Below are positions 53,527 to 63,978 of a DNA stretch of 64,000 nt, piece after piece. This stretch comes from Streptomyces pinistramenti (GTDB taxonomy: Bacteria > Actinomycetota > Actinomycetes > Streptomycetales > Streptomycetaceae): positions 1-64,000 of the forward strand of contig NZ_JAJCXB010000004.1 of the NCBI RefSeq assembly GCF_020564935.1, in the 5' to 3' direction. The position numbers and the translations under genes are program-made. Position 1 is the stretch's first letter. The number at the start of each line of letters is the position of its first letter. The notes under the pieces were generated by a model that did not search any database, was not told where the DNA came from, and saw nothing but the letters and a program-made list of their open reading frames with translations.

Positions 53527-53913
53527 TCAGCCCCCGGCGGGTCCGCCGTCCGCACCCCTGGTCAGCGCGTCCCGCACGGCATCGGCGCTGCGGCCGACCA
53601 CCGCCGAGCCGTCGTCCGCGGTGATGATCGGCCGCTGGATCAGCCGGGGATGCGTGGCCAGCGCCTCGATCCACCGCTCCCGCCCGGCATCCGTGCGCTC
53701 CCACGTCCCGAGCCCCAGCTGCTTCGCCTCGGCCTCCTGCGTCCGCGTGATGTCCCACGGTTCGAGCCCCAGGCGCCCCAGTACGCCGCGCAGTTCCGCA
53801 GCGCTCGGCGACTCCTCCAGGTAGCGGCGCACGGTGTACTGCGCGCCCGCCTCGTCGAGGAGGTCCACGGCGGAACGGCACTTGGAACACGCGGGATTGA
53901 TCCAGATCTCCAT
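53527..53913 (-). CDS. ArsC/Spx-family protein
   Basis: A 128-residue thioredoxin-fold protein. The start MEIWINPACSKC carries Cys9 and Cys12 (CxxC, as in Spx/YffB rather than CxxS of classical ArsC). RRYLEESPSAAELRGVLGRLG and RPIITADDGSAVVGR follow. It may be an arsenate reductase or a thiol-linked stress protein. No arsenic genes are adjacent. ATG at 53913 preferred over GTG 53922. Confidence 0.82.
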   Translation of the reverse strand: MEIWINPACSKCRSAVDLLDEAGAQYTVRRYLEESPSAAELRGVLGRLGLEPWDITRTQEAEAKQLGLGTWERTDAGRERWIEALATHPRLIQRPIITADDGSAVVGRSADAVRDALTRGADGGPAGG

Positions 53914-54009
53914 GCCGGTCACCCTAATGAGCCCGGCCCGCCCCGGACGGCTCCGCGCACACCGTGAAACGGCGGGCCACGGCCTGACGCCGAGCCCCGG
54001 AAAACCGAA

Positions 54010-54037
54010 GAACCCCAGACCGTCCGGCCTGGGGTTC
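54010..54037. terminator. Hairpin terminator of tRNA-Gly
   Basis: GAACCCCAG (54010-54018) pairs with CTGGGGTTC (54029-54037) just downstream of the minus-strand tRNA, followed by a T-rich stretch on that strand. Confidence 0.65.
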
Positions 54038-54047
54038 CTTTCGTGGG

Positions 54048-54118
54048 AGCGGGCGACGGGAATCGAACCCGCGTAGCCAGTTTGGAAGACTGGGGCTCTA
54101 CCATTGAGCTACGCCCGC
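54048..54118 (-). tRNA. tRNA-Gly (UCC)
   Basis: On the minus strand the acceptor arm GCGGGCG pairs with CGCCCGC, with discriminator U. The anticodon stem CCAGT/ACTGG holds the loop CTTCCAA, so the anticodon is UCC. The T arm CGGGTTCGATTCCCG is standard. CCA is not encoded. Confidence 0.95.
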
Positions 54119-54255
54119 GAGCGCCACAGATCACTCGGACCGCGGCACGCAGTGCATCGTAGCGGGTCGGGGCGGCCTCCCGCACACCGGATACCGGCGC
54201 CCCGATAACTGGCAGCCAGAGCGCCATCGGCCATGTACCCTACGTGTCGCACCGA

Positions 54256-54332
54256 CGGGGTGTGGCGCAGCTTGGTAGCGCGTCCGCTTTGGGAGCGGAA
54301 GGTCGTCGGTTCGAATCCGGCCACCCCGACCA
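54256..54332 (+). tRNA. tRNA-Pro (UGG)
   Basis: Acceptor arm CGGGGTG pairs with CACCCCG (54322-54328). The anticodon stem TCCGC/GCGGA holds TTTGGGA, giving anticodon UGG. The T arm contains GGTTCGAATCC. CCA is encoded (54330-54332), unlike in the tRNA-Gly next door. Confidence 0.95.
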
Positions 54333-54550
54333 GCAGTACCGCGTACGTTCGCAGGGCCGGTTCCCCAGGAGCCGGCCACCGCCGGACGGCCGCGCAAGAT
54401 CACGTTATGGCTGCCATCCTGCTTGCGGTTACTATGCAAGCTGCGTGCCCGTGTGTCTCTGTACCGGGCGCGATCGACCGGGGCCCGCATCATCGGGTAT
54501 CGGAAGATCTCAAGCAGAACCCCAGAAGTCAGCCCCAAGGAGACCGAACC

Positions 54551-55939
54551 GTGAAGAGCGCCGTGGAGACCCTGAACCCGACCCGGGTTCGGCTCACTGT
54601 CGAGGTGCCCTTCGAGGAGCTCAAGGACAGCCTCGACGCGGCGTACAAGAAGATCAACCAGCAGGTCACGGTGAAGGGCTTCCGCAAGGGCAAGATCCCT
54701 GCCCGCGTCATCGACCAGCGGTTCGGCCGCGGCGCCGTGCTGGAGGAGGCCGTCAACGACGCGCTCCCGAAGTTCTACACCGAGGCGGTCAACGAGGGTG
54801 AGCTGAACGTCCTCGGCCAGCCCGAGGTCGACATCACCGAGCTGAAGGACGGCGAACTGCTGGCCTTCACCGCCGAGGTCGACATCCGCCCCGCCCTGGA
54901 GATCCCGGACTACTCCGGTATCGAGGTCGAGGTCGACGCCACCGAGGTGTCGGACGAGGACATCGACAAGTCCGTCGAGCAGCTGCGTGAGCGCTTCGCC
55001 TCGACCACCCCGGTCGAGCGCGCGGCCCAGGACGGCGACGTCCTGACGCTGGACCTCGAAGCCAAGGTGGACGGCGAGGTCCTGGAGGACGGCGTCGCCC
55101 AGGGCGTCAGCTACACCGTCGGTTCCGGCGAGCTGCTGGACGGCATCGACGAGGCCGTCAAGGGCGTCGAGGCCGGCGGCACCGCCACCTTCACCTCCGA
55201 GCTCAAGGGCGGCTCCGCCCAGGGCAAGGAAGCCGAGGTCACGGTCGCCGTCACCGCCGTCGCGGCCCGCGAACTGCCCGAGCTTGACGACGAGTTCGCG
55301 CAGCTGGCCAGCGAGTTCGACACGCTTGATGAGCTGCGTGCGGACAGCAGCAAGCGCCTCGCGCAGATGAAGAAGTACGACCAGGCCACCCAGGCTCAGG
55401 AGAAGGTCCTCGACGAGCTGCTCAAGCTCGTCGAGGTGCCGATCCCCGAGAAGCTGCTCGCGGACGAGATCGAGACCCGCAAGCACAACCTGGTGAACCA
55501 CCAGCTCGGCCAGATGGGCCTCGACCTCGCCAAGTACCTGGAGATCCAGGGCAAGACCGAGGAAGAGTTCGACGCCGAGACCAAGGAGCAGGCGGAGAAG
55601 GGCATCAAGACCCAGTTCATCCTGGATGAGCTGGTCAACAAGGAGAAGCTGAACGTCAGCCAGGAGGAGCTCACCGAGCACCTCATGCGCCGCGCGCAGT
55701 CCTCCGGCATGTCCCCCGACCAGTTCGCGCAGGCCGTCGTCGAGGGTGGCCAGGTGCCGATGCTCGTCGGCGAGGTCGCCCGCGGCAAGGCGCTCGCGGT
55801 GGTCGTCGAGGCCGCCACGGTCAAGGACACCAACGGCGAGGTCCTGGACCTCGACGACGAGGACGAGACGGCCGAGACCGTCGTCGCCGAGGCCGAGGGC
55901 ACCGAGGTGGCCGAGGCCGAGCAGAAGAACGAGGGCTGA
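54551..55939 (+). CDS. tig: Trigger factor (ribosome-bound chaperone)
   Basis: A 462-residue chaperone. The ribosome-binding domain has the signature [21 protein letters not shown] (about 36-56). The FKBP-type prolyl isomerase domain follows (about 150-245; [19 protein letters not shown]), then the helical C-terminal arms. The tail is acidic ([10 protein letters not shown]...). GTG at 54551 follows AAGGAGA. It precedes the clpP1-clpP2-clpX group, a common arrangement linking folding and proteolysis. Confidence 0.96.
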   Translation: MKSAVETLNPTRVRLTVEVPFEELKDSLDAAYKKINQQVTVKGFRKGKIPARVIDQRFGRGAVLEEAVNDALPKFYTEAVNEGELNVLGQPEVDITELKDGELLAFTAEVDIRPALEIPDYSGIEVEVDATEVSDEDIDKSVEQLRERFASTTPVERAAQDGDVLTLDLEAKVDGEVLEDGVAQGVSYTVGSGELLDGIDEAVKGVEAGGTATFTSELKGGSAQGKEAEVTVAVTAVAARELPELDDEFAQLASEFDTLDELRADSSKRLAQMKKYDQATQAQEKVLDELLKLVEVPIPEKLLADEIETRKHNLVNHQLGQMGLDLAKYLEIQGKTEEEFDAETKEQAEKGIKTQFILDELVNKEKLNVSQEELTEHLMRRAQSSGMSPDQFAQAVVEGGQVPMLVGEVARGKALAVVVEAATVKDTNGEVLDLDDEDETAETVVAEAEGTEVAEAEQKNEG

Positions 55940-55965
55940 GCCCAGGCTCGCTCCCGCACTCCCTG

Positions 55966-56009
55966 ACCACGGGCCCGAACGCGCACGTCTGCGTGTTCGG
56001 GCCCGTGGT
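55966..56009. terminator. Hairpin terminator after tig
   Basis: Arms 55966-55985 and 55990-56009 pair at 19 of 20 positions around a 4-base loop, between tig and the clpP1 promoter region. Confidence 0.85.
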
Positions 56010-56029
56010 GGTACCGGCCCGTGAGCCTG

Positions 56030-56043
56030 CGCTCACAGCGAAC
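56030..56043. promoter_or_regulatory. ClgR-type operator upstream of clpP1
   Basis: On the minus strand the sequence is GTTCGC-N5-GCG, the reported form of the ClgR operator in Streptomyces. It overlaps the palindrome GTGAGC-CTGC-GCTCAC (56021-56036) and lies about 170 bases before clpP1. ClgR is a known activator of clp and lon genes. Confidence 0.65.
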
Positions 56044-56210
56044 AGTTCTCAAAGCGGGATGGCGTTGTCCGACCTGCGCGTTAGGGTCCGTAGATACGAG
56101 GGCAGGGGAGTTGCTGAACGCGCCGGGGCAACGACACGGCGCAGATCCCCAGGCCCCGGCAGACGACGCTGAGACGGTCTCGTACCGTCCGACAACGAGC
56201 AGGTGGACAC

Positions 56211-56825
56211 GTGACGATCCCGATGCCTTCCGCCGCCGCTGAGCCGACCTTCGGTGGCCTCGGCGACCAGGTCTACAACCGGCTGCTCGGCGAGCGGATC
56301 ATCTTCCTCGGCCAGCCGGTCGACGACGACATCGCCAACAAGATCACCGCGCAGCTGCTTCTCCTGGCCGCGGACCCGGACAAGGACATCTTCCTCTACA
56401 TCAACTCCCCGGGCGGCTCGATCTCGGCCGGCCTGGCGATCTACGACACCATGCAGTACATCAAGAACGATGTGGTGACGATCGCCATGGGCCTGGCCGC
56501 TTCGATGGGGCAGTTCCTGCTGAGCGCCGGCACCCCGGGCAAGCGTTTCGCGCTGCCCAACGCCGAGATCCTCATCCACCAGCCCTCCGCCGGCCTGGCG
56601 GGTTCCGCGTCGGACATCAAGATCCACGCCGAGCGGCTGCTGCACACCAAGAAGCGGATGGCGGAGCTGACCGCCTTCCACACCGGTCAGACCGTCGAGC
56701 GGATCACCCACGACTCCGACCGCGACCGCTGGTTCTCGGCGGACGAGGCCAAGGAGTACGGCCTCATCGACGACGTCATGACCTCCGCCGCAGGCGTTCC
56801 GGGCGGGGGCGGCACCGGGGCCTGA
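56211..56825 (+). CDS. clpP1: ATP-dependent Clp protease proteolytic subunit 1
   Basis: A 204-residue serine peptidase subunit. The catalytic triad is Ser98 (MGLAASMG), His123 (LIHQP) and Asp172 (DRDRWF), and the oligomer motif [12 protein letters not shown] is present. GTG at 56211. In Streptomyces ClpP1 and ClpP2 form a mixed barrel driven by ClpX or ClpC, and loss of clpP1 affects development. It is first in a tight pair with clpP2. Confidence 0.96.
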   Translation: MTIPMPSAAAEPTFGGLGDQVYNRLLGERIIFLGQPVDDDIANKITAQLLLLAADPDKDIFLYINSPGGSISAGLAIYDTMQYIKNDVVTIAMGLAASMGQFLLSAGTPGKRFALPNAEILIHQPSAGLAGSASDIKIHAERLLHTKKRMAELTAFHTGQTVERITHDSDRDRWFSADEAKEYGLIDDVMTSAAGVPGGGGTGA

Positions 56826-56889
56826 GCCCCGTACCACTCGCCCCAGCCACCCCAGCCCCTTGATCGCCACCAGGACGGTGAACACCCAG

Positions 56890-57567
56890 ATGAACAACTT
56901 CCCCGGCAGCGGCCTGAACCAGGGCGCGGAGTCCGAGTTTTCCGGTCCTCGCGCCGAGTCCCGCTACATCGTTCCGCGCTTCGTCGAGCGCACCTCGCAG
57001 GGCGTGCGCGAGTACGACCCGTACGCGAAGCTCTTCGAGGAGCGGGTGATCTTCCTCGGCGTGCAGATCGACGACGCGTCGGCCAACGACGTCATGGCGC
57101 AGCTGCTGTGCCTGGAGTCGATGGACCCGGACCGCGACATCTCGATCTACATCAACTCGCCCGGTGGCTCCTTCACGGCGCTCACCGCGATCTACGACAC
57201 GATGCAGTTCGTGAAGCCCGACATCCAGACGGTCTGCATGGGCCAGGCGGCCTCCGCCGCCGCCGTGCTGCTGGCGGCCGGCACCCCCGGCAAGCGGATG
57301 GCGCTGCCGAACGCCCGCGTGCTGATCCACCAGCCGTACAGCGAGACCGGCCGCGGCCAGGTCTCCGACCTGGAGATCGCCGCCAACGAGATCCTCCGGA
57401 TGCGCTCGCAGCTGGAAGACCTGCTGGCCAAGCACTCCTCCACGCCGATCGAGAAGATCCGCGACGATATCGAACGTGACAAGATCCTGACCGCCGAGGA
57501 GTCCCTGGCGTACGGTCTGGTCGACCAGATCGTGTCGACGCGCAAGTCGTCGGTTTCGATCGGCTAG
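56890..57567 (+). CDS. clpP2: ATP-dependent Clp protease proteolytic subunit 2
   Basis: A 225-residue ClpP with a longer N-terminus ([23 protein letters not shown]). The triad is Ser122 (MGQAASAA), His147 (LIHQP) and Asp197 (IERDK). It starts 65 bases after clpP1 and should be transcribed with it. ATG at 56890 is chosen; GTG at 56878 would add four residues and lies closer to AGGACG. Confidence 0.95.
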   Translation: MNNFPGSGLNQGAESEFSGPRAESRYIVPRFVERTSQGVREYDPYAKLFEERVIFLGVQIDDASANDVMAQLLCLESMDPDRDISIYINSPGGSFTALTAIYDTMQFVKPDIQTVCMGQAASAAAVLLAAGTPGKRMALPNARVLIHQPYSETGRGQVSDLEIAANEILRMRSQLEDLLAKHSSTPIEKIRDDIERDKILTAEESLAYGLVDQIVSTRKSSVSIG

Positions 57568-57596
57568 CGGTCCTCGCGAAGCGAGCCGGATCTCCG

Positions 57597-57635
57597 CCCC
57601 CTTGGACCGAGTGAACTTCAGTCGGTCCAAGGGGG
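57597..57635. terminator. Hairpin between clpP2 and clpX
   Basis: Arms 57597-57610 and 57622-57635 pair perfectly (14 bp). It may end the clpP1-clpP2 message or reduce read-through into clpX. Confidence 0.7.
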
Positions 57636-57727
57636 GCCCGTACGGGGGGCCCGGCAAGGTACCGTCGATAGGCAAGCACCCGGGTCCGTAGGAGCAATGC
57701 GGATCCCAGGCGAAGGGGAAGCACCTC

Positions 57728-59011
57728 GTGGCACGCATCGGTGACGGCGGCGACCTGCTCAAGTGCTCGTTCTGCGGAAAGAGTCAGAAGCAGGTGAAGA
57801 AGCTCATCGCGGGACCTGGTGTGTACATCTGCGACGAGTGCATCGACCTCTGCAACGAAATCATCGAGGAGGAGCTGGCCGAGACCTCCGAGGTGCGCTG
57901 GGAGGAACTCCCCAAGCCGCGGGAGATCTACGAGTTCCTCAACGGCTACGTCGTCGGCCAGGACCCCGCCAAGAAGGCGCTTTCGGTCGCCGTCTACAAC
58001 CACTACAAGCGGGTGCAGGCGGGCGAGAACGGCGGTGGCCGCGGCGACGAGGGCATCGAGCTGGCCAAGTCCAACATCCTGCTGCTCGGCCCCACGGGCT
58101 CCGGCAAGACGCTGCTCGCGCAAACCCTCGCCAGGATGCTGAACGTCCCGTTCGCCTTCGCCGACGCGACGGCGCTGACGGAGGCCGGCTACGTCGGTGA
58201 GGACGTCGAGAACATCCTGCTCAAGCTGATCCAGGCCGCGGACTTCGACGTGAAGAAGGCCGAGACGGGGATCATCTACATCGACGAGATCGACAAGGTC
58301 GCCCGCAAGAGCGAGAACCCGTCGATCACCCGCGACGTCTCGGGCGAGGGCGTCCAGCAGGCCCTGCTGAAGATCCTGGAGGGCACCACCGCATCCGTAC
58401 CGCCGCAGGGCGGCCGGAAGCACCCGCACCAGGAGTTCATCCAGATCGACACGACGAACGTGCTGTTCATCGTGGGCGGCGCGTTCGCCGGACTCGACAA
58501 GATCATCGAGGCCAGGTCCGGTGCCAAGGGCATCGGTTTCGGCGCCACGATCCGCTCCAAGCGCGAGATCGAGTCCAAGGACCAGCTCCAGGACGTCATG
58601 CCGGAAGACCTGGTGAAGTTCGGGATGATCCCCGAGTTCATCGGCCGGCTGCCCGTCCTCACCTCGGTCCACAACCTCGACCGCGAGACCCTGCTGCAGA
58701 TCCTGGTCGAGCCGCGGAACGCGCTCGTCAAGCAGTACAAGCGGCTCTTCGAACTCGACGGCGTGGAGCTGGACTTCGACCGTCCGGCCCTGGAGGCCAT
58801 CGCCGATCAGGCGATCCTGCGCGGCACCGGCGCCCGTGGCCTGCGCGCCATCATGGAGGAAGTCCTCCAGTCCGTGATGTACGAGGTCCCGTCCCGCAAG
58901 GATGTGGCCCGGGTCGTCATCACCGAGGACGTCGTCCACTCCAACGTCAACCCGACCCTCGTGCCGCGCAGCCGCGGCGAGTCGGGCGAGCCGCACGAGA
59001 AGAGCGCGTAG
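57728..59011 (+). CDS. clpX: ClpX ATPase subunit of Clp protease
   Basis: A 427-residue AAA+ unfoldase. The N-terminal zinc domain has C13, C16, C35 and C38. Walker A GPTGSGKT is at 121-128, Walker B reads IIYIDEIDK, the ClpP-docking IGF loop is in KGIGFGA, and sensor 2 is [12 protein letters not shown] at 57728 follows GAAGGGGAAG. It selects and feeds substrates to the ClpP1/ClpP2 barrel. The hairpin upstream suggests partly separate transcription. Confidence 0.97.
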   Translation: MARIGDGGDLLKCSFCGKSQKQVKKLIAGPGVYICDECIDLCNEIIEEELAETSEVRWEELPKPREIYEFLNGYVVGQDPAKKALSVAVYNHYKRVQAGENGGGRGDEGIELAKSNILLLGPTGSGKTLLAQTLARMLNVPFAFADATALTEAGYVGEDVENILLKLIQAADFDVKKAETGIIYIDEIDKVARKSENPSITRDVSGEGVQQALLKILEGTTASVPPQGGRKHPHQEFIQIDTTNVLFIVGGAFAGLDKIIEARSGAKGIGFGATIRSKREIESKDQLQDVMPEDLVKFGMIPEFIGRLPVLTSVHNLDRETLLQILVEPRNALVKQYKRLFELDGVELDFDRPALEAIADQAILRGTGARGLRAIMEEVLQSVMYEVPSRKDVARVVITEDVVHSNVNPTLVPRSRGESGEPHEKSA

Positions 59012-59033
59012 CGCCGCAGCGCACACAGACGAA

Positions 59034-59069
59034 GAACCGCCCGGCAGCCGATGCGCTGCCGGGCGGTTC
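59034..59069. terminator. Two-way terminator after clpX
   Basis: Arms 59034-59047 and 59056-59069 pair perfectly between convergent clpX and the PGQ-rich membrane protein gene. Confidence 0.85.
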
Positions 59070-59089
59070 GCGTCTGCACACGCTGTCCG

Positions 59090-60037
59090 CTACTTCTCCT
59101 TGCGGACCTCGGTGCGGACCGCGGCCGCCTTCTCGGACAGCGCCTCGGCGCCGAGCGCCTGCGGGCCGCTACCCGACGGGTCGGGCGTGGCCTGGGACTG
59201 CACGATGCCGACGGCGCTGCTGTCGCCCCAGATGCACACGGAGACCGTGGAGGACGCGGTGACGCCGCTGACCGACGCGCTGGCCTTCCGCGTCCGGCAC
59301 TTCATCACGGCACCGTCGAAGTCGTCGGGCGAGTACTTCGTGAGCGGCGTGACCGTCTCGATCTTGGCGCCCCGGCTGCTCGCGGCCTTCTTCTGGTTCT
59401 CGTCGATCTTGGCGAACGTGGCGTCCACCGCGGACTCCGGGTCGGACACGTCGCCGTAGACGCCGACGACCGCCAGGCCCAGCTTGCTGGCGTTGAGGTA
59501 GGAGCCCTGCACCACCTTGCCGTTGGCGATCCCCATGGCCTTCATTTCCTTCTCGTCGGAGAAGTCCTTGGCGCCGGAGGATTCGGAGCCGGGCGCCTTG
59601 CTGTACTCGCCGTTGAGCAGCTTGTCCTGGAGCACGATCGTGTAAGGGGGGACGCTGCCGCCGCCCGAGCCGAACGCGAAGTAGGCGCCCACACCGATCG
59701 CCGCGACGACGGCCACCGCGCCGATGATGAGGCCGGCCTTCTTGCCGCTGCCGCCGGACTCCGGCGGGCCCTGCGGGATCGCGCCGTACGGAGTCTGCTG
59801 GCCGTACGGGGCCTGCGGCTGCTGGCCGTAGGGTGCGCCCTGCTGGGGGTAGCCGTAGCCCTGCTGCGGAGCGCCTTGCTGCGGGTAGCCGTAACCCTGC
59901 TGCGGGGGCACCTGGCCGCCTTGCTGCGGGTAGCCGTAACCCGGCTGCGGGGCCTGCGGCTGCTGCGGCTGGCCGTACGGGCCGGGCTGCTGCGGCTGCT
60001 GGCCGTACGGGCCGGGCGGCGGCTGGTTGTAGCTCAT
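59090..60037 (-). CDS. PGQ/GY-rich single-pass membrane protein
   Basis: A 315-residue protein. The first 95 residues are a cytoplasmic low-complexity tail with repeats of GYGYPQQG and PYGQQPQ. One membrane helix follows (about 100-122; AGLIIGAVAVVAAIGVGAYFAFG). The extracellular rest (about 190 residues, two Cys that may form a disulfide) has no family I recognise. Similar tail-anchor layouts occur in many Streptomyces membrane proteins. It is divergent from valS. Confidence 0.8.
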   Translation of the reverse strand: MSYNQPPPGPYGQQPQQPGPYGQPQQPQAPQPGYGYPQQGGQVPPQQGYGYPQQGAPQQGYGYPQQGAPYGQQPQAPYGQQTPYGAIPQGPPESGGSGKKAGLIIGAVAVVAAIGVGAYFAFGSGGGSVPPYTIVLQDKLLNGEYSKAPGSESSGAKDFSDEKEMKAMGIANGKVVQGSYLNASKLGLAVVGVYGDVSDPESAVDATFAKIDENQKKAASSRGAKIETVTPLTKYSPDDFDGAVMKCRTRKASASVSGVTASSTVSVCIWGDSSAVGIVQSQATPDPSGSGPQALGAEALSEKAAAVRTEVRKEK

Positions 60038-60150
60038 GAAGCGGTTCCCCTCGTGACAACTGGCGGCAGTTGATGTTTATACGCTCCGCACATCCTGTAC
60101 GACGCCACCGACAGCCGCTGCTCCGGGGGCGAAACCGGTTCGAGACTGCG

Positions 60151-60179
60151 ACATCCGCGCCCGTACACTGTGCGTCGTG
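60151..60179 (+). promoter_or_regulatory. Candidate -10 box giving a leaderless valS message
   Basis: TACACT at about 60164-60169 lies 7 bases before the GTG start of valS, with no ribosome site between. Transcription would begin at or next to the start codon. Confidence 0.5.
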
Positions 60180-62795
60180 ACCGAGAACACTCAGCAGAGC
60201 AACCACAGCGCCCCCGAACTGCCGACTCAGTACACGCCGGCCGACGTAGAGGGGCCGCTGTACGAGCGCTGGGTAGAGCGGGGCTACTTCACCGCCGACG
60301 CGAAGAGCGAGAAGCCCCCGTACGCGATCGTCATCCCGCCGCCGAACGTCACCGGCGCCCTCCACCTGGGCCATGCGTTCCAGGTGACCTTGATGGACGC
60401 CCTGACGCGCCGCAAGCGCATGCAGGGCTTCGAGACGCTGTGGCTGCCCGGCATGGACCACGCGGGCATCGCGACCCAGAACAAGGTCGAGCAGCAGCTC
60501 GCCGAGGAGGGCAAGTCCCGCTACGACCTCGGGCGCGAGGCGTTCACCGAGCGTGTGTGGCAGTGGAAGGACGAGTACGGCGGCCGGATCCTCGGCCAGC
60601 TGCGCCGCCTCGGCGCCGGTCTCGACTGGTCCCGCGAGCGGTTCACCATGGACGAGGGCCTGTCCCGCGCGGTCCAGACGATCTTCAAGAACCTCTACGA
60701 CGACGAGCTGATCTACCGCGCCGAGCGCATCATCAACTGGTGCCCGCGCTGCCTGACCGCCATCTCGGACATCGAGGTGGACTACCAGGACGACGACGGT
60801 GAGCTGGTCTCGCTGAAGTACGGCGAGGGCGACGAGACGGTCGTCGTCGCCACCACCCGTGTCGAGACCATGCTCGGCGACACCGCCGTCGCGGTCCACC
60901 CGGAGGACGAGCGGTACGCGCACCTCATCGGCAAGCGCATCAAGCTGCCGCTGACGAACCGTACGATCCCGGTCGTCGCCGACGCACACGTCGACCCGGA
61001 GTTCGGGACCGGCGCCGTGAAGGTCACCCCCGCCCACGACCCGAACGACTTCGCGATCGGCCAGCGGCACGGCCTGGACACGCTGACGGTGATGGACGAG
61101 CGGGGCGTCATCACCGCCTCCGGCCCCTTCCAGGGCCTGGACCGCTTCGAGGCGCGCTCGGCGATCGTCGCCGCCCTGCGGGAAGCGGGCCGCGTCGTCG
61201 CGGAGAAGCGCCCCTACGTCCACTCCGTGGGCCACTGCTCGCGCTGCAAGACGACCGTCGAGCCGCGCCTGTCGCTCCAGTGGTGGGTCAAGGTCGACAC
61301 CCTGGCCAAGGCCGCCGGTGACGCGGTCCGCGACGAGCGGGTCGCGCTGCACCCGAAGGACATGGAGAAGCGGTACTTCGACTGGGTCGACAACCTCAAC
61401 GACTGGTGCATCTCACGGCAGTTGTGGTGGGGCCACCGCATCCCCGTCTGGTACGGCCCGGGCGGCGAGGTCGTCTGCGTCGGCCCTGACGAGGAGCCGC
61501 CGTCGGGCGAGGGCTGGACGCAGGACGAGGACGTCCTCGACACCTGGTTCTCCTCCGGCCTCTGGCCGTTCTCCACCCTCGGCTGGCCCGAACGCACCCC
61601 GGATCTCGCGAAGTTCTATCCGACGGACGTCCTGGTCACCGGGCACGACATCATCTTCTTCTGGGTCGTCCGGATGATGATGTTCGGCCTGTACTCCATG
61701 GACGAGATCCCCTTCAAGACCGTGGCCCTCACCGGCCTGGTGCGGGACGAGTTCGGCAAGAAGATGTCGAAGTCGAACCCGAACGCCGTGGACCCGCTGG
61801 ACTGGATGGACGCCTACGGCTCCGACGCCGTCCGCTTCACCCTGGCCCGCGGCGCCAACCCCGGCGCGGACGTCCCGATCGGCGAGGACTGGGTCCAGGC
61901 GTCCCGGAACTTCGCCAACAAGATCTGGAACGCCACCCGGTTCGCGATGATGAACGGCGCGACCACCGAGGGCCCGCTGCCCGAGCCGTCCGAGCTGTCG
62001 GCGACGGACCGCTGGATCCTCTCCCGGCTCAACGCCACCGTCGCCGAAGTCAACGCGCTCTACGACGACTTCCAGTTCGCCAAGCTCTCCGACACGCTCT
62101 ACCACTTCGCCTGGGACGAGGTCTTCGACTGGTACGTCGAGCTGTCGAAGACCACGTTCTTCGCAGGCGGTCCGGCCGCCGAGGTCTCCCGGCGGGTGCT
62201 GGGCGAGGTCCTGGATGTCACGCTGCGGCTGCTGCACCCGGTCGTGCCGTTCGTCACCGAGACCCTGTGGACGACGCTGACCGGCCGCGAGTCGGTCGTC
62301 GTCGCCGACTGGCCGGCCGACTCCGGCTTCCGGGACGCGGCGGCCGAGCAGGAGATCGTCCTGGTCCAGCAGGTCGTCACCGAGGTCCGCAGGTTCCGCT
62401 CCGACCAGGGCCTCCAGCCCGGCCAGAAGGTTCCGGCCCGGCTCGACCTGTCCGGTACGGCGCTCGCCGCGCACGAAGCCGCGGTGCGGTCACTGCTGCG
62501 CCTCCAGCCGGCCGGCGAGGACTTCAGCGCCACCGCGTCGCTGCCGGTCGCCGGGGCCACGGTCGCCCTGGACCTCTCCGGCGCGATCGACGTCGAGGCG
62601 GAGCGGAAGCGGCTGACGAAGGATTTGTCGGCGGCGGAGAAGGAGAAGGCGCAGGCCCTCGGAAAGCTCGGCAACGAAGCGTTCCTCGCCAAGGCGCCCG
62701 AGAAGGTCGTGGACAAGATCCGCGGCCGCCTGGAGACCGCGGAGGCGGACATCGTCCGGATCAGCGCCCAGCTGGCGGCCCTGCCCACGGCGTAG
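60177..62795 (+). CDS. valS: Valyl-tRNA synthetase
   Basis: An 872-residue class I synthetase that charges tRNA-Val. The HIGH motif is HLGH at 63-66 and KMSKS is at 529-533. The editing domain (about 190-330) contains [16 protein letters not shown] and [18 protein letters not shown]-terminal coiled coil (about 810-870) binds tRNA. Length is normal. GTG at 60177 has no Shine-Dalgarno; the message may be leaderless. Confidence 0.97.
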   Translation: MTENTQQSNHSAPELPTQYTPADVEGPLYERWVERGYFTADAKSEKPPYAIVIPPPNVTGALHLGHAFQVTLMDALTRRKRMQGFETLWLPGMDHAGIATQNKVEQQLAEEGKSRYDLGREAFTERVWQWKDEYGGRILGQLRRLGAGLDWSRERFTMDEGLSRAVQTIFKNLYDDELIYRAERIINWCPRCLTAISDIEVDYQDDDGELVSLKYGEGDETVVVATTRVETMLGDTAVAVHPEDERYAHLIGKRIKLPLTNRTIPVVADAHVDPEFGTGAVKVTPAHDPNDFAIGQRHGLDTLTVMDERGVITASGPFQGLDRFEARSAIVAALREAGRVVAEKRPYVHSVGHCSRCKTTVEPRLSLQWWVKVDTLAKAAGDAVRDERVALHPKDMEKRYFDWVDNLNDWCISRQLWWGHRIPVWYGPGGEVVCVGPDEEPPSGEGWTQDEDVLDTWFSSGLWPFSTLGWPERTPDLAKFYPTDVLVTGHDIIFFWVVRMMMFGLYSMDEIPFKTVALTGLVRDEFGKKMSKSNPNAVDPLDWMDAYGSDAVRFTLARGANPGADVPIGEDWVQASRNFANKIWNATRFAMMNGATTEGPLPEPSELSATDRWILSRLNATVAEVNALYDDFQFAKLSDTLYHFAWDEVFDWYVELSKTTFFAGGPAAEVSRRVLGEVLDVTLRLLHPVVPFVTETLWTTLTGRESVVVADWPADSGFRDAAAEQEIVLVQQVVTEVRRFRSDQGLQPGQKVPARLDLSGTALAAHEAAVRSLLRLQPAGEDFSATASLPVAGATVALDLSGAIDVEAERKRLTKDLSAAEKEKAQALGKLGNEAFLAKAPEKVVDKIRGRLETAEADIVRISAQLAALPTA

Positions 62796-63978
62796 CCCGC
62801 CCCGGGCCCGCCCCGGCGGCGCCCTCGTGCAGCACCGCAGGCCCCTCGTCCGTACGGGCGGGGGGCCTGCGCCGTCCCCGCCGCCCCCGCTCGCGGACCG
62901 GCCACAGCAGGACGTACAGGGTCGAGAGGGCCACGAAGCCCAGCCGGATCAGCCCGCGCGCCGCGTCGTCGTGGACGAGGAAGACGCTGCCGTAGAGGGT
63001 GAGCAGCGCCAGCCAGCTCCACCATGGCACCAGCCACCGCTGGCCGATGACGTCCCAGAGCAGGGTGCCCAGCAGTACGGACGCGGTGTAGTACGTGTAG
63101 ACGCTCGGGTCCAGGACGATCCGGGCGTTCGCACCGAGCAGGACCACGGCGGCCCAGCGGCCGCGCCAGACCGCGAGGACGCCCAGGACCAGCCCCAGGG
63201 CGGCCTGCGCGGGACGGTCCCAGCCGGGGGTCTCCGGGTCGCCCACACCCAGCCAACGCAGCGCGGACGCCGGGTGGTTGGGGATGGTGAAGGTCGCGGC
63301 GGCGAAGGACTGCGAGTCGCCGACGAAGAACGGCAGCCAGGCGACGGCGACCAGGCCCGCGCACCACAGCCCGGCCCGCAGCCACTGCTGCCGTGGCAGC
63401 GCCAGCAGCAGCGGCACGAAGGCGAGCGCGGTGGGCTTGGAATCCATCGCCAGGGCCAGGCAGACGCCGGTCATCGCCGCGTTGCCGCGGGTCAGGGACC
63501 GTACCGCGAGGGCGGTGAAGAACAGGGCGAGGACGTCGTCGAGATGGCCGAAACGCACGGCCACTTCGATCCACATCGGGATGAACGCGAGCCCGGCGAT
63601 CAGCACCCGCTGCCGCAGCCGCTGGTGATTGATGCCGGCGCCGAGGAAGTGCCAGGCGGCGCTGCGGCCGGCCAGCACCGTGATGACCAGCCCGAGCAGC
63701 GACATCAGCGCCGCCGCCAGGAACTGCCCGGTGGCCTCGGGGAACGGGTTGAAGAGGCCGGCCGCCAGGAAGCTGACCGGGCCCATCTGCAGCTCCGGAT
63801 GGTGCGCGTAGAGATTGAGCCCGCCGGTGCCGTCGCCGGCCGCGCCCTGGTAGATCAGCTCGCCGCCGGCCCGCAGATAGTGCCAGGAAAAGCCGCCGTG
63901 CGGCTCCACCACCGCGAACCACACCACCGTCCAACCAGTGAGCAGCACCAAATGCATCCGCTGACCAATTGCCGGCAC
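62761..63978 (-). CDS. Polytopic membrane protein, glycosyltransferase-87/mannosyltransferase-like
   Basis: A 405-residue protein with about ten helices. It resembles polyprenol-phosphate-dependent sugar transferases of actinobacteria ([56 protein letters not shown]). The tail is Arg/Gly-rich and overlaps the 3' end of valS by 35 bases, tail to tail. GTG at 63978 follows GAGGACG closely; ATG at 63957 is also possible. The substrate is unknown. Confidence 0.7.
   Translation of the reverse strand: MPAIGQRMHLVLLTGWTVVWFAVVEPHGGFSWHYLRAGGELIYQGAAGDGTGGLNLYAHHPELQMGPVSFLAAGLFNPFPEATGQFLAAALMSLLGLVITVLAGRSAAWHFLGAGINHQRLRQRVLIAGLAFIPMWIEVAVRFGHLDDVLALFFTALAVRSLTRGNAAMTGVCLALAMDSKPTALAFVPLLLALPRQQWLRAGLWCAGLVAVAWLPFFVGDSQSFAAATFTIPNHPASALRWLGVGDPETPGWDRPAQAALGLVLGVLAVWRGRWAAVVLLGANARIVLDPSVYTYYTASVLLGTLLWDVIGQRWLVPWWSWLALLTLYGSVFLVHDDAARGLIRLGFVALSTLYVLLWPVRERGRRGRRRPPARTDEGPAVLHEGAAGAGPGRATPWAGPPAGR

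Noticed and set aside
57573..57585. Small hairpin CTCGC-GAA-GCGAG after clpP2 as a separate terminator
   Set aside because: The stem is only 5 bp; the 14-bp hairpin just after it is a much better candidate.
60038..60176. T-box riboswitch before valS
   Set aside because: The gap is about 140 bases and lacks a specifier stem, a TGGN-type anti-terminator bulge and a terminator.
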